Assembly: GCA_002727195.1 (NCBI GenBank)
Contig: PBWH01000006.1
Span: 381,018-445,017, forward strand
Direction: 5' to 3'
DNA from: Gemmatimonadota bacterium
Lineage (GTDB): Bacteria; Latescibacterota; UBA2968
Length of the DNA: 64,000 nt
Below the pieces are notes generated by a model that worked only from the letters and a program-made list of their open reading frames with translations, had not been told where the DNA came from and made no database searches. A program made the translations under genes and the position numbers. Shown piece by piece: positions 50,631 through 58,602 of the stretch (position 1 is its first letter; each line of letters starts with the position of its first letter).

Positions 50631-51914
50631 ATGGTGGGTGAAGCGGATGATGCAGCAGAGTCGGCGTCACTCACGTCGAAACCACAAGAGGCGTTTGTGT
50701 ACGATTTATTGATCAAAGGGGGGCACCTGATCGATCCGAAGAACGGGATCGATGCCCCGATGGACCTTGCCATTTCGGGGGGTAAGGTGGCTGCGATCGA
50801 CGCGGATATTCCCGCGGAAAGTGCGAACCAGGTCGCGGATGTCACGGGGCTTTATGTCACCCCCGGGCTTGTCGACATCCACACACATATGTACGCGACA
50901 CCCGGGCACCGGAACGCGTGGGCTGGGGACAACAGCATCCTGCCGGACGGGTTCAGTTTTCGGGTCGGGGTGACGACGATGATGGATACAGGCAGCGCGG
51001 GGTGTCGCACCTTTGAGGATTTCCGGTTTCGGGTGCTCGACCGGTTTCAGACCCGGATGTTCGCGTTGGTGAACATCGTCGGGCTGGGGATGAACACGAA
51101 CGTGGTCGAGCAGAATGTGGAAGATATGGATGTCGAGCAGACCGCTGCCGTCGCGAAGGAGCATTCGGATATCGTGGTCGGGATCAAGACGGCCCATTTC
51201 TGGGGACCCGAGTGGGTGTCCGTCGACCGGACGCAAGAAGCGGCTGAGCGTGCCGGTATGCCCTCGATGATCGACTTCGGGTATTTCCGGAAGGAACGGC
51301 CCTACCACGAGCTGGTTCGAGAGAAGCTTCGTGCTGGAGATATCAGCACGCATATGTATCGCTCATCCGTCCCGTGGCTAGACGGGAACGGTCGGGTTCT
51401 GCCGTATCTCCACGAGGCACGTGAACGTGGCATCCTGTTCGACGTGGGACACGGTGGTGGGAGTTTCGTGTTCCGAAACGCCGTTCCAGCCGTGAAACAA
51501 GGCTTCTACCCGGACTCGATTTCGACCGACCTCCACACGGGCAGCATGAATGACGAGATGATGGATATGGTCACGACGATGTCCAAGTTTCTCGCCATGG
51601 GGATGTCTCTTCAGGACGTCATTCGTCTGTCGACCATCCGGCCAGCGGAGGTCATCGGGCATCCTGAGCTTGGCCACCTCTCAGTGGGTGCTGTCGCAGA
51701 CGTCGCTGTGCTTAACCAGATGTCTGGACGTTTCGGATACTGCGATGTGAGCGGCGGGAAGCTCGAGGGTGACAGTCGGTTGATCTGCGAGATGACGGTC
51801 AAGGACGGTCGGGTCGTTTACGACTGGAACGGACGGATGGGTACGGATTATCGGGAGCTGGGGGATCAATACGGGATTCGTGATGTTGATCATATTGTGA
51901 TTCCGGATGTGTGA
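50631..51914 (+). CDS. Amidohydrolase/deacetylase-family metallohydrolase
   Basis: 427 residues from ATG 50631; GTG 50697 (VYDLLIKGGHLIDP, with AGAGG just before) is an equally good start that removes 22 poorly conserved residues. VDIHTHMYAT gives the metal histidines His84/His86, GIKTAHFW a Lys candidate for the carboxylated bridge, then FDVGHGGGSF (His) and STDLHTGSMN (Asp). This arrangement is typical of the deacetylase-like branch of amidohydrolases that includes Atu3266-type proteins. It probably hydrolyses an N-acyl or ester bond or cyclic amide. Preceded by a terminator and a degenerate AATCGAG-type repeat. Confidence 0.85.
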   Translation: MVGEADDAAESASLTSKPQEAFVYDLLIKGGHLIDPKNGIDAPMDLAISGGKVAAIDADIPAESANQVADVTGLYVTPGLVDIHTHMYATPGHRNAWAGDNSILPDGFSFRVGVTTMMDTGSAGCRTFEDFRFRVLDRFQTRMFALVNIVGLGMNTNVVEQNVEDMDVEQTAAVAKEHSDIVVGIKTAHFWGPEWVSVDRTQEAAERAGMPSMIDFGYFRKERPYHELVREKLRAGDISTHMYRSSVPWLDGNGRVLPYLHEARERGILFDVGHGGGSFVFRNAVPAVKQGFYPDSISTDLHTGSMNDEMMDMVTTMSKFLAMGMSLQDVIRLSTIRPAEVIGHPELGHLSVGAVADVAVLNQMSGRFGYCDVSGGKLEGDSRLICEMTVKDGRVVYDWNGRMGTDYRELGDQYGIRDVDHIVIPDV

Positions 51915-52130
51915 CAGGGAAAACCTTCAATCGCAGAGACGCAGCCCCCTTCGCGTTACGCGCTTCAGCGGGCCAGGGAGCCCGCAGAGAAGCTAGGGTG
52001 AGTTCGTGCAGAGCCGAAACCGAGATGCACGAATAGTGGGCAGAGGTAGGCCCGCTGAGGAAACCCGAGAACTACCCAACGAATAGAGAGAAGTGACGAA
52101 CCTGGGTTAGGACGGAGAGGGAAGGACGAT
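51915..52130. other. 216-bp gap with degenerate repeats, no gene supported
   Basis: Begins with ATCGCAGAGACGCAG-type sequence (compare family F), broken by CCCCTTCGCGTTACGCGCTTCAG, and contains GCCCGCTGAGG/CGGGCCAGGGAG inverted pieces. It ends in the GGGAAGGACG preceding the next ATG. Confidence 0.5.
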
Positions 52131-53135
52131 ATGTTGAAGGCTGGCGTTATCGGGTGTGGTGGTCGGGGACGGTCTCACGCTCGAGGGTACGACTACTGTA
52201 AAGACACGACGATTGTGGCGTGTGCTGATCCGTTCGACGAGTCGCGGAGTGCGTTTGTGGGGCAGTTCGATGTATCGAACGCCTACGCCGACTACCATGA
52301 GATGCTCGAGAAGGAATCGCTCGACATTGTGAGCGTCTGTACGTGGACGGGGATGCATCGAGAGATGCTCGAGGCCGCCGCTTCGAGTGGGATCAAGGCG
52401 ATTCACTCGGAGAAGCCGATGGCTATGACGTGGGGAGACGCCAAGGCGATCATGCAGGCGTGCGATGACAATGGTATCGTGATCACGTTCTGCCATCAGC
52501 GCCGGTTCGGGGCACAGTTCGTGAAGGCGAAGGAGATCGCAGGGTTCGGAGCGATCGGTGAGGTTTATCGGTTCGAGGGATCCTGTCCGAACCTCTTCGA
52601 CTGGGGAACGCACTGGTTTGACATGTTCTTTTTCTACAATGACGACGGTCCGGCTGAATGGGTGATCGGCCAGATCGACGGGAAGGGGACGAAGGATGTG
52701 TTCGCGGCGCCCTGTGAGGGCAGTGGTCTGTCCTGGATCCGGTATGCGAATGGGCGAGAGGGATTGCTGGCTACGGGTGGTGTCGGGCTGGACGGGTTGA
52801 TCAATCGAATCGTCGGGACGGAAGGGGTGATCGAGGTCCGCCCTGGTCGGAACGATGTGCCGCTACAGGTCTTTTCGAAGGGGGAGTGGTCGGAGCCGGA
52901 TCTGGCGGAAGTCGAGCACGACGATGCGACGGTGATGTCGGTGGTGGATCTGGCGGCGGCGCTCGATGAAGGGCGTGAGCCGGAGTTGAGCGGGCGGAAA
53001 GCGCTGCAGGCGACGGAGCTGATCTTTGCGACGTATGAGTCGAGTCGGCGTCGGGGGAAGGTGGAACTGCCGTTGGATGTGGATGATTCGGCGCTGATCA
53101 GTATGCTGGAGAGCGGGGACATCAGCAGGGAGTAG
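52131..53135 (+). CDS. Gfo/Idh/MocA family oxidoreductase
   Basis: 334 residues. AGVIGCGGRGRSHARGYDY is the Rossmann loop; AIHSEKPMAMTWGDAK (about 88-103) carries the EKP motif; FCHQRRFGAQFVKAKEI and LFDWGTHWFDMFFF supply the substrate domain with the Asp-x-x-x-His pattern (DWGTH, about residue 160). Normal length. Probably NAD(P)-dependent oxidation or epimerisation of a sugar or inositol. It is followed after 93 bp by the glycosidase remnant at 53229. Confidence 0.92.
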   Translation: MLKAGVIGCGGRGRSHARGYDYCKDTTIVACADPFDESRSAFVGQFDVSNAYADYHEMLEKESLDIVSVCTWTGMHREMLEAAASSGIKAIHSEKPMAMTWGDAKAIMQACDDNGIVITFCHQRRFGAQFVKAKEIAGFGAIGEVYRFEGSCPNLFDWGTHWFDMFFFYNDDGPAEWVIGQIDGKGTKDVFAAPCEGSGLSWIRYANGREGLLATGGVGLDGLINRIVGTEGVIEVRPGRNDVPLQVFSKGEWSEPDLAEVEHDDATVMSVVDLAAALDEGREPELSGRKALQATELIFATYESSRRRGKVELPLDVDDSALISMLESGDISRE

Positions 53136-53228
53136 TGGGGGGCCTTCGGCCCCGAGGTCCTGTTGCTGCACGGAGGTGAGCAAGAGATCCCGGCCGGAGG
53201 CCGGTCCTACGAAGGAGGCGATCTTGCG

Positions 53229-53642
53229 ATGTGTGCGGGAGCGGAGACGCCTCTACACCATCCGAGAACGGGGACGTCGAAGGCCTGGTATGAAGCGCAG
53301 GATCTCGAGGGCGCGTTCGATATGTCCCGGCTGGCTCAGTTGTTCGAGTCCATCGCGTGGTGGTCGCTGCGACCGGACCCCGAGCTTCTGCGGACGCAGC
53401 CTGGTGAGGGAGATCCACACACATATGTAGGCGCTGTCCGTTCGGATTCGGGCGGGCTGGCATTGCTCTACCTGCCCTGCGACGGTGAGGTCGGTCTGGC
53501 GATGGACCGCATCGAACTTGTCGACACTTTCAGATGGTATGACCCAAGGAGCGGAGCGTATCGTGATGCTTCGCACGACGACGGGCAGTTCACTGCGCCA
53601 GACGGGCAAGACTGGATTCTCCTGCTTACGAAAGGATCATGA
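53229..53642 (+). pseudogene. C-terminal fragment of a GH140/DUF4038 apiosidase-like protein
   Basis: 137 residues from ATG 53229 (AAGGAGG upstream). KAWYEAQDLEGAFDMSRLAQ, FESIAWWSLRPDPELL and FRWYDPRSGAYRD...DWILLL match the C-terminal end of the TIM barrel plus the collagen-binding-like beta domain of DUF4038/PF12904 proteins. The catalytic barrel, about 300 residues, is gone; upstream is only GC-rich hairpin sequence (GGGGCCTTCGGCCCC-like at 53140). The stop overlaps the next sulfatase start (ATGATGG), so translation may still pass to it. Kept perhaps only as a leader. Confidence 0.78.
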
Positions 53643-55126
53643 TGGCTGATCGTCCCAATGTTGTGTTTATCCACGCCGAGAGCATGGACGGGCGGAAGAT
53701 GGGGTGTATGGGGCATCCCGCCCTGAAGAACGCGACGCCCAACCTGGATCGTATCGCGAATGAGGGGGTGCTGTTCAGGAACGCGTATACGAACTGTCCG
53801 GTGTGTAACCCGTCGCGTGCGAGCATGTGGACGGGGAAGTATCCGAACCATCGCGATTGCTGGAACAACCACGAGGGATTGCGGGATGGGGTCCAGACAT
53901 GGCAGGACACCCTGAATGCGTCCGGATATCGAACGAAGGCAATCGGGCCGTTGGATTACGTCTACGGCAAGCACTCGATCCGAGATCGCGTAGGTTCCTG
54001 GACGCGCTCAGCGATGATCGAGCGGGCGATCGTGCGGACGCCGCTACAGATGGTGGTCGGGCCTGGTGAAGCGAATCAACGAGATTGGCAGCATACGAAT
54101 AATGCCGTGAAGGAGATCGGTGAGGCAGCGAGCGATGGACGACCCTTCTGGACGTATCTGACAACGGGGCTCGTTCACCCGGCGTTTGTGGCGGAGCAGC
54201 GTCATTTGGATATGATCGATCGGGATGCTGTCGATGTGCCTCCGCTGTTCGGGCTGGACGAAACCGGGAATGCGGCCGTCAGGCAGCAGCGGATCTTCAA
54301 GAACTGTGACACGCAGTTCACGGAAAACATGGTTCGCGACATCCGGCACATTTACTTCGCGATGATCGCTGCGCTCGACGAGATGGTTGGGCGAGTCCTT
54401 CAGCGGGTCGATGACCTTGGCTTAGCGGATAACACATATGTGATTTTCTCGAGTGACCACGGTGAGATGGCCGGCGAGCAGAACCAGGTGCTGAAGCGGA
54501 GCATGTTCGAGGCGTCCGCGCACGTGCCGATGATCCTTCGTGGGCCAGGCGTTCAGAAGGGCGTGGAGGTGGCGGACCCCGTGTCGCTTGTGGATCTGTA
54601 CTCGACATTCATGGATATCGCGGAGGTTGACTACGCGAACTTCGCAGAACGGCCTGGATACGCTGAGTCTCTGGACGGGGAGTCGCTGATTCCGTTACTC
54701 GAAGGTGGAACGCGTGAGCAGGATTGGGCGATGTGCGAGTATCACGGTGATCGCGTCTGCACGGGGACGTATATGCTGCGGCAGGGGGACTGGAAGTTGA
54801 TCCGCCATATGGGATTCGATTCGGAACTGTACAACCTGGCGGATGATCCGGATGAGGCTTCGGATCTGGGGACGACGATCACCGAGAAGGTGGCGGAGCT
54901 TGAAGGTGTGCTCGACACGAACTTCGACTGTGAAGGGATCGATCGACGCGCGAAAGCGTATGATCGGACGGAGTTCGTGAAGTGGCGGGAGCAGGCGCAG
55001 AAGGAAGGGACGTACGAGGATACGATGGCGCACGTCTACAGCGGATTTGATCGGCAGTGTATCGAGGATATGCGGCCGTGGACGGGGGCTGAGGAAGAGA
55101 AGATCGAGGAGTGGTTGGCTTCCTAG
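53639..55126 (+). CDS. Cysteine-type sulfatase, arylsulfatase K-like (uronate-2-sulfatase)
   Basis: 495 residues from ATG 53639 (or 53642). Close to arylsulfatase K in many local blocks: ESMDGRKM in place of the usual DD motif, NAYTNCPVCNPSR with formylglycine Cys56, RASMWTGKYPNHRDCWNN, KLDY-like GPLDYVYGKHSIRDRVGSWT, RDWQHT, FSSDHGEMAGEQ and MFEASAHVPM. Known: human ARSK is a glucuronate-2-sulfatase acting in glycosaminoglycan breakdown, so a 2-O-sulfated uronic acid is the likely substrate. No signal peptide. Coupled to the glycosidase remnant upstream and followed by a lactonase and dehydrogenase. Confidence 0.9.
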   Translation: MMADRPNVVFIHAESMDGRKMGCMGHPALKNATPNLDRIANEGVLFRNAYTNCPVCNPSRASMWTGKYPNHRDCWNNHEGLRDGVQTWQDTLNASGYRTKAIGPLDYVYGKHSIRDRVGSWTRSAMIERAIVRTPLQMVVGPGEANQRDWQHTNNAVKEIGEAASDGRPFWTYLTTGLVHPAFVAEQRHLDMIDRDAVDVPPLFGLDETGNAAVRQQRIFKNCDTQFTENMVRDIRHIYFAMIAALDEMVGRVLQRVDDLGLADNTYVIFSSDHGEMAGEQNQVLKRSMFEASAHVPMILRGPGVQKGVEVADPVSLVDLYSTFMDIAEVDYANFAERPGYAESLDGESLIPLLEGGTREQDWAMCEYHGDRVCTGTYMLRQGDWKLIRHMGFDSELYNLADDPDEASDLGTTITEKVAELEGVLDTNFDCEGIDRRAKAYDRTEFVKWREQAQKEGTYEDTMAHVYSGFDRQCIEDMRPWTGAEEEKIEEWLAS

Positions 55127-55149
55127 GCTACCGGGCTTGAGGCGAATTA

Positions 55150-55175
55150 CGTTGCCAGGCTTGAGCCTGGGAACG
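55150..55175. repeat. Family E palindromic repeat
   Basis: CGTTGCCAGGCTTGAGCCTG-GGAACG; same type as 1630-1655. It ends 11 nt before the SMP-30 start and runs straight into its GAGGAGA. Confidence 0.8.
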
Positions 55176-55186
55176 AGGAGATACAG

Positions 55187-56059
55187 ATGATTTTCTTTGA
55201 GGGGTTGATGAATCCGGAAGGGCCCGTATTGCTGCCGAACGGGGACTGGCTCGTGGTGGAGATGGCGCCGGAGCGAGGGTGTGTGACGCGGGTGTCGGCG
55301 GATGGATCCGAGCGGACGCCGATGGCGCAGACGGGGCGTCCCAACGGGTTGGCTGTCGATAGTGATGGGACGATCTGGGTGGCGGAGTCGAAGAACCCGC
55401 CGTCGCTGCTGAAAATGTCGATGGATGGGGCGTTCGAGATCTTCATGATGGGGTCCGAGGATACGCCGTTTCTGTTCTCAAACGATCTCGTGTTCGGACC
55501 GGATGGGACGTTGTGGATGACGGATTCGGGTGTTCTGGAGCCCGAGTGGCGACAGTATCGGAATGGGGAGCGGGAGGCGCCGGTCGTGGACGGGAAGGTC
55601 TGGAAGATCGATCTCGATGCGAAGACGGCGATCGCGATCGACACGGGGATCGGGTTTGCGAACGGGATCGCGTATGGGCAGGACGGGTATCTGTATGCGA
55701 ACGAGACGCTGACGGGTGACATCTTCAAGTATGATCTCTCGAAGGATCAGCCGGAACGCGAGTTCTTCGCGAATGCGTTCCCGGATGACGTGGATCCGGT
55801 AGAGGGCCATCGGGCAGGTGTGGACGGGATGGCGTTCGACGATCAGGGCCGGTTGTATGTGACGGTGATTGGTTATGGGGATGTGGCGGTATACAGCCTT
55901 GATGGGACTCTCGAGCGGCGGATTCCGCTGATCGGGAAGCGGCCGACGAATGTGGCCTTCGGGGCGAAGGGTGAGAAGCGCATCTACGTGACGGAGCAGG
56001 AGATCGGGCAGATCGAGGCGTATGATGTGGATGCGGACGGACAAGAACTGCGTGAATGA
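55187..56059 (+). CDS. SMP-30/gluconolactonase family lactonase
   Basis: 290 residues. Six-bladed propeller landmarks: NPEGPVLLPNGDW with metal Glu11, RPNGLAVDSDGTIWVAE, FSNDLVFGPDGTLWMTDSG (Asn-Asp metal ligands), FANGIAYGQDGYLYANET and DGMAFDDQGRLYV (Asp). All expected calcium/zinc ligands seem present. Family members open sugar lactones such as gluconolactone, galactonolactone or xylonolactone in the cytosol. A lactonase next to an MDR dehydrogenase and an ARSK-like sulfatase suggests oxidation of a released sugar to a lactone, then hydrolysis to the aldonic acid used by the dehydratases. Confidence 0.92.
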   Translation: MIFFEGLMNPEGPVLLPNGDWLVVEMAPERGCVTRVSADGSERTPMAQTGRPNGLAVDSDGTIWVAESKNPPSLLKMSMDGAFEIFMMGSEDTPFLFSNDLVFGPDGTLWMTDSGVLEPEWRQYRNGEREAPVVDGKVWKIDLDAKTAIAIDTGIGFANGIAYGQDGYLYANETLTGDIFKYDLSKDQPEREFFANAFPDDVDPVEGHRAGVDGMAFDDQGRLYVTVIGYGDVAVYSLDGTLERRIPLIGKRPTNVAFGAKGEKRIYVTEQEIGQIEAYDVDADGQELRE

Positions 56060-56124
56060 TGTGAAGAGAGAAGATGTGGAGATTTCAAATCTTCTTTCTC
56101 GACATCTTAACATCGTCAATACCT

Positions 56125-57153
56125 ATGGCTCGTGAGATCGTGGCATTGTCTCCGGAGAAGCTGGAGATCAGAGAGGTCGAGGATCCCGTCGTGGGGGATG
56201 AGCAGGTGCTTGTACGTGCGGAATACGGCGCGGCGAAGCACGGGACGGAGATGGCGGCGGTGAAGGGGTATGGGAATCGGGGGCGGTTTGATCCGGAGCT
56301 GCAACTGTTCGTGCAGGCTGATGAGCCCGGCGGATCAGAGGGCGTTTCTCGCGTTGGGAATATGCTGGTTGGCAAGGTCGAAGTCGCAGGTCAGAAAGTC
56401 GAAAGTCTGAAGGTCGGGGATACTGTGGCGGTGCACTCGTCGTTCAGGGATCTCGTGGTGAAACCGGAGGGGCGGTGTTGGAAGTTGGAAGAGGGGATCG
56501 GGTGGAAGGATGCGGTTTGTCTGGATCCGGCTGACTTTGCGATGGGGGCGGTGCGGGACGGGAATGTGCGAGTGGGGGATGCGGTTGCGGTGTTCGGGTT
56601 GGGCGCGATCGGGTTGATGGTGATTCAGTTTGCGAAGCTGGCGGGAGCGTACCCGGTCATCGGGCTGGATCCGCTGGCGAATCGGCGCGCTGTGGGCGAG
56701 ACGTGTGGGGCGGATCTGTTGATGGATCCGGCAGCTGTCGACGCGGGTCTCGAGTTGAAGATGGCGACGGGAAATCGCGGGGTCGATGTGGTGATCGAGT
56801 ATAGTGGGAACGTTCGCGCCATGCACGCAGCGCTGAGAGGCGTTGCGTTCGGCGGGACGGTTGTTGCGGGGGCATATCCGCCACCGTATGGAGCAGGATT
56901 GGATCTGGGGGCGGAGGCGCATCTCAATCGACCGAATCTGATCTTCAGTCGGGCGTGCAGCGAGCCGAACCGGGATCATCCTCGGTGGGATGAGGATCGG
57001 ATCTTCAGCGTGTGTAAGCGGCTGTTTCAGGAGGGGAAGATCACGGGAGAGCCGATTGTGACGCCGGTGGTGACGTTTGAGGAGATTGTGGACGAGTATC
57101 CGAAGATCATGAGTGATCCGGGGAGCAATGTTAAGTTGGGTTGTTACTTCTAG
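56125..57153 (+). CDS. Medium-chain dehydrogenase/reductase without zinc-site cysteines
   Basis: 342 residues from ATG 56125 (MAREIVALSPEK); an upstream extension of 17 codons is hydrophobic but overlaps the leader. GDEQVLVRAEYGAAKHGTEM has Ala where zinc alcohol dehydrogenases have the catalytic Cys, keeping the His-Gly-Thr-Glu that follows, as in BchC-like and other GTE-type MDR proteins. VAVFGLGAIGLMVIQ is the NAD(P) loop. The four-cysteine structural zinc loop is absent. Probably oxidises a sugar alcohol or aldose; it may be coupled to the lactonase upstream (65-bp gap). Activity without catalytic zinc is uncertain. Confidence 0.85.
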   Translation: MAREIVALSPEKLEIREVEDPVVGDEQVLVRAEYGAAKHGTEMAAVKGYGNRGRFDPELQLFVQADEPGGSEGVSRVGNMLVGKVEVAGQKVESLKVGDTVAVHSSFRDLVVKPEGRCWKLEEGIGWKDAVCLDPADFAMGAVRDGNVRVGDAVAVFGLGAIGLMVIQFAKLAGAYPVIGLDPLANRRAVGETCGADLLMDPAAVDAGLELKMATGNRGVDVVIEYSGNVRAMHAALRGVAFGGTVVAGAYPPPYGAGLDLGAEAHLNRPNLIFSRACSEPNRDHPRWDEDRIFSVCKRLFQEGKITGEPIVTPVVTFEEIVDEYPKIMSDPGSNVKLGCYF

Positions 57154-57171
57154 CTTAGGGCGGAGGGTGTA

Positions 57172-57321
57172 GTCATCCTGAGCCGAAGGCGAAGGATCCC
57201 TTGGACGCGGCAACGCCGCTGCTCACGCATCGGTGGCTTCGATGAAATGGTCCGGCCTTTGCCAAGGCTTCGGCCCGGCAGGCCAGATCCTGTAGAGATC
57301 CTTCGCTTCGCTCAGGATGAC
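57172..57321. repeat. 150-bp inverted-repeat element, family A
   Basis: GTCATCCTGAGCCGAAGGCG (57172) and ATCCTTCGCTTCGCTCAGGA ... GATGAC (to 57321) match the element at 9109-9237. This copy carries an extra CCTTTGCCAAGGCTTCGGCC segment in the core, as in the family C copy at 35737-35814. It ends 20 nt before the next ATG. Confidence 0.88.
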
Positions 57322-57341
57322 GGTGGCTTCGAGAGGATTGA

Positions 57342-58523
57342 ATGGCTGACGTATACTACCCACCAAGCGACATTGACGGTGGTTGGCGAACGCTCAAGAG
57401 CGCGCGCAAGGTTCGTAAGCAGGCGAATGTGGATGTCGAGGGGCTGGACGCTGCGTTCGAGTATGCCAAGGGGAGCACGAAGAACGGCGGGCTGCTCGTG
57501 GTCCGGCACGGGCATCTGATCTACGAGCGGTATTTCGGGAAGGGATGCCGGGATGCGACGCCGAATCAGGGGTCGTGTGGGAAGTCTTTTACGAGCATCG
57601 CCGTCGGGGTGCTGATGGAGGAGTATCCGGAGCTGTTCCCTGAGGGGTTGGATCAGGAGGTGTTCCGGGCGACGCATTTGCCACCCAGGGCGTTTCCTCT
57701 GACGGACAAACGGAAGGCTGAGATCTCGCTTGGTCAGCTGATGACGTTTTCGGCGGGGATTCGCGGGAACAATCCGTGTCACGTGAATGGGGAGGAAGTC
57801 GAGATCGATCCCGTCGGGCCGGATGGCTGGCAGGGGATGGAGGACGAGCGGGCGGTTGGGAAGCTCGAGGATACAGGACCGAATGGGCAGACGTATTCGG
57901 CGAAGGACTTGTGGTGCGAGCCGGGAGGCGGATACTCGTACGCGACGGCGTCGATCCATATCGCGTCGATGATGGTCAGGCATATCGCGGAGCGAGAGCT
58001 CGAGCAGTATTTGCGGGATCGTGTGGCGCCCGTGCTGGGGTGGGGAACGTGGAGCTTCGGATACAAGAATACGGAAGCGGGGCATCATACGCCGGGTGGT
58101 GGTGGGATCGCGATTCGAGCGACGGATATGATGCGCACTCTGTACATGCTCCTGCACGGAGGTCAGTGGGGGGAGCAGCAGGTTGTGCCCGAGTGGTATG
58201 TCGAGCACGCCTCGAAAGCGTCGCCCTACAACCCGCACTATCCCTACAGTCTTCAGTTCACGTGTAACTCGACCGGTTTGGATCCGGAACTACCCGAAGA
58301 CGCATACTGGAAAGCAGGGTCGGGTGGGCACGCGATGTATGTGGTGCCGTCACTGGATATGGTCGTGTGGAAGCTGGGGGGACGGGACGAGCAGTTTACG
58401 GAGCGGAATACGGGCCTTCCGGAGATCGAGACGGGGGACGATCGGGAGGGGTGGGAGAAGACGGTGGAGGATGGGGAGGCTTTACGGGGGACGCTTAAGC
58501 GGGTGTGTGAGGCTGTAACATAG
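57342..58523 (+). CDS. Serine hydrolase, beta-lactamase family
   Basis: 393 residues. S-x-x-K as GSCGKSF (Ser78, Lys81); the second motif reads YSYATAS (Tyr, Ala in place of the usual Y-x-N), and the third is GSGGHAM near 326-332. The N-terminus ENGG-like STKNGGLLVVRHGHLIYERY matches penicillin-binding-protein-like esterases. Compared with the copy at 49014 it lacks the Asn of the Y-x-N motif, so activity may be altered. No signal peptide. Convergent with the dehydratase at 58603 across a long inverted repeat. Likely a carbohydrate or small-ester esterase. Confidence 0.86.
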   Translation: MADVYYPPSDIDGGWRTLKSARKVRKQANVDVEGLDAAFEYAKGSTKNGGLLVVRHGHLIYERYFGKGCRDATPNQGSCGKSFTSIAVGVLMEEYPELFPEGLDQEVFRATHLPPRAFPLTDKRKAEISLGQLMTFSAGIRGNNPCHVNGEEVEIDPVGPDGWQGMEDERAVGKLEDTGPNGQTYSAKDLWCEPGGGYSYATASIHIASMMVRHIAERELEQYLRDRVAPVLGWGTWSFGYKNTEAGHHTPGGGGIAIRATDMMRTLYMLLHGGQWGEQQVVPEWYVEHASKASPYNPHYPYSLQFTCNSTGLDPELPEDAYWKAGSGGHAMYVVPSLDMVVWKLGGRDEQFTERNTGLPEIETGDDREGWEKTVEDGEALRGTLKRVCEAVT

Positions 58524-58531
58524 AACCAGTT

Positions 58532-58597
58532 TCAGGTTCCAGGCTCCAAGTTCCAGGGAACTTCGCCTTTTCCTGGAACCTGGAGCTTGAAGCCTGA
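58532..58597. terminator. Long inverted repeat between convergent genes
   Basis: 26-nt arms 58532-58557 (TCAGGTTCCAGGCTCCAAGT...) and 58572-58597 match at 22 positions; the four differences are transitions, so in RNA they give G-U or A-C pairs. The 14-nt loop contains CTTCGCCTTTTC. Placed between the stops at 58523 (plus) and 58603 (minus), it could terminate transcription in both directions; it also looks like a known GGTTCCAGG-type intergenic repeat. Confidence 0.65.
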
Positions 58598-58602
58598 AGC
58601 CG

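Noticed and set aside
9109-57321. Inverted repeats considered as insertion sequences
   Set aside because: The elements are at most about 150 bp and contain no transposase gene; they can only be non-autonomous elements or REP-like repeats.
49014-58523. Beta-lactamase-fold genes considered as antibiotic resistance
   Set aside because: The proteins lack signal peptides and the exact class C motif set, and they lie in carbohydrate gene sets; esterase-type relatives are far more common.
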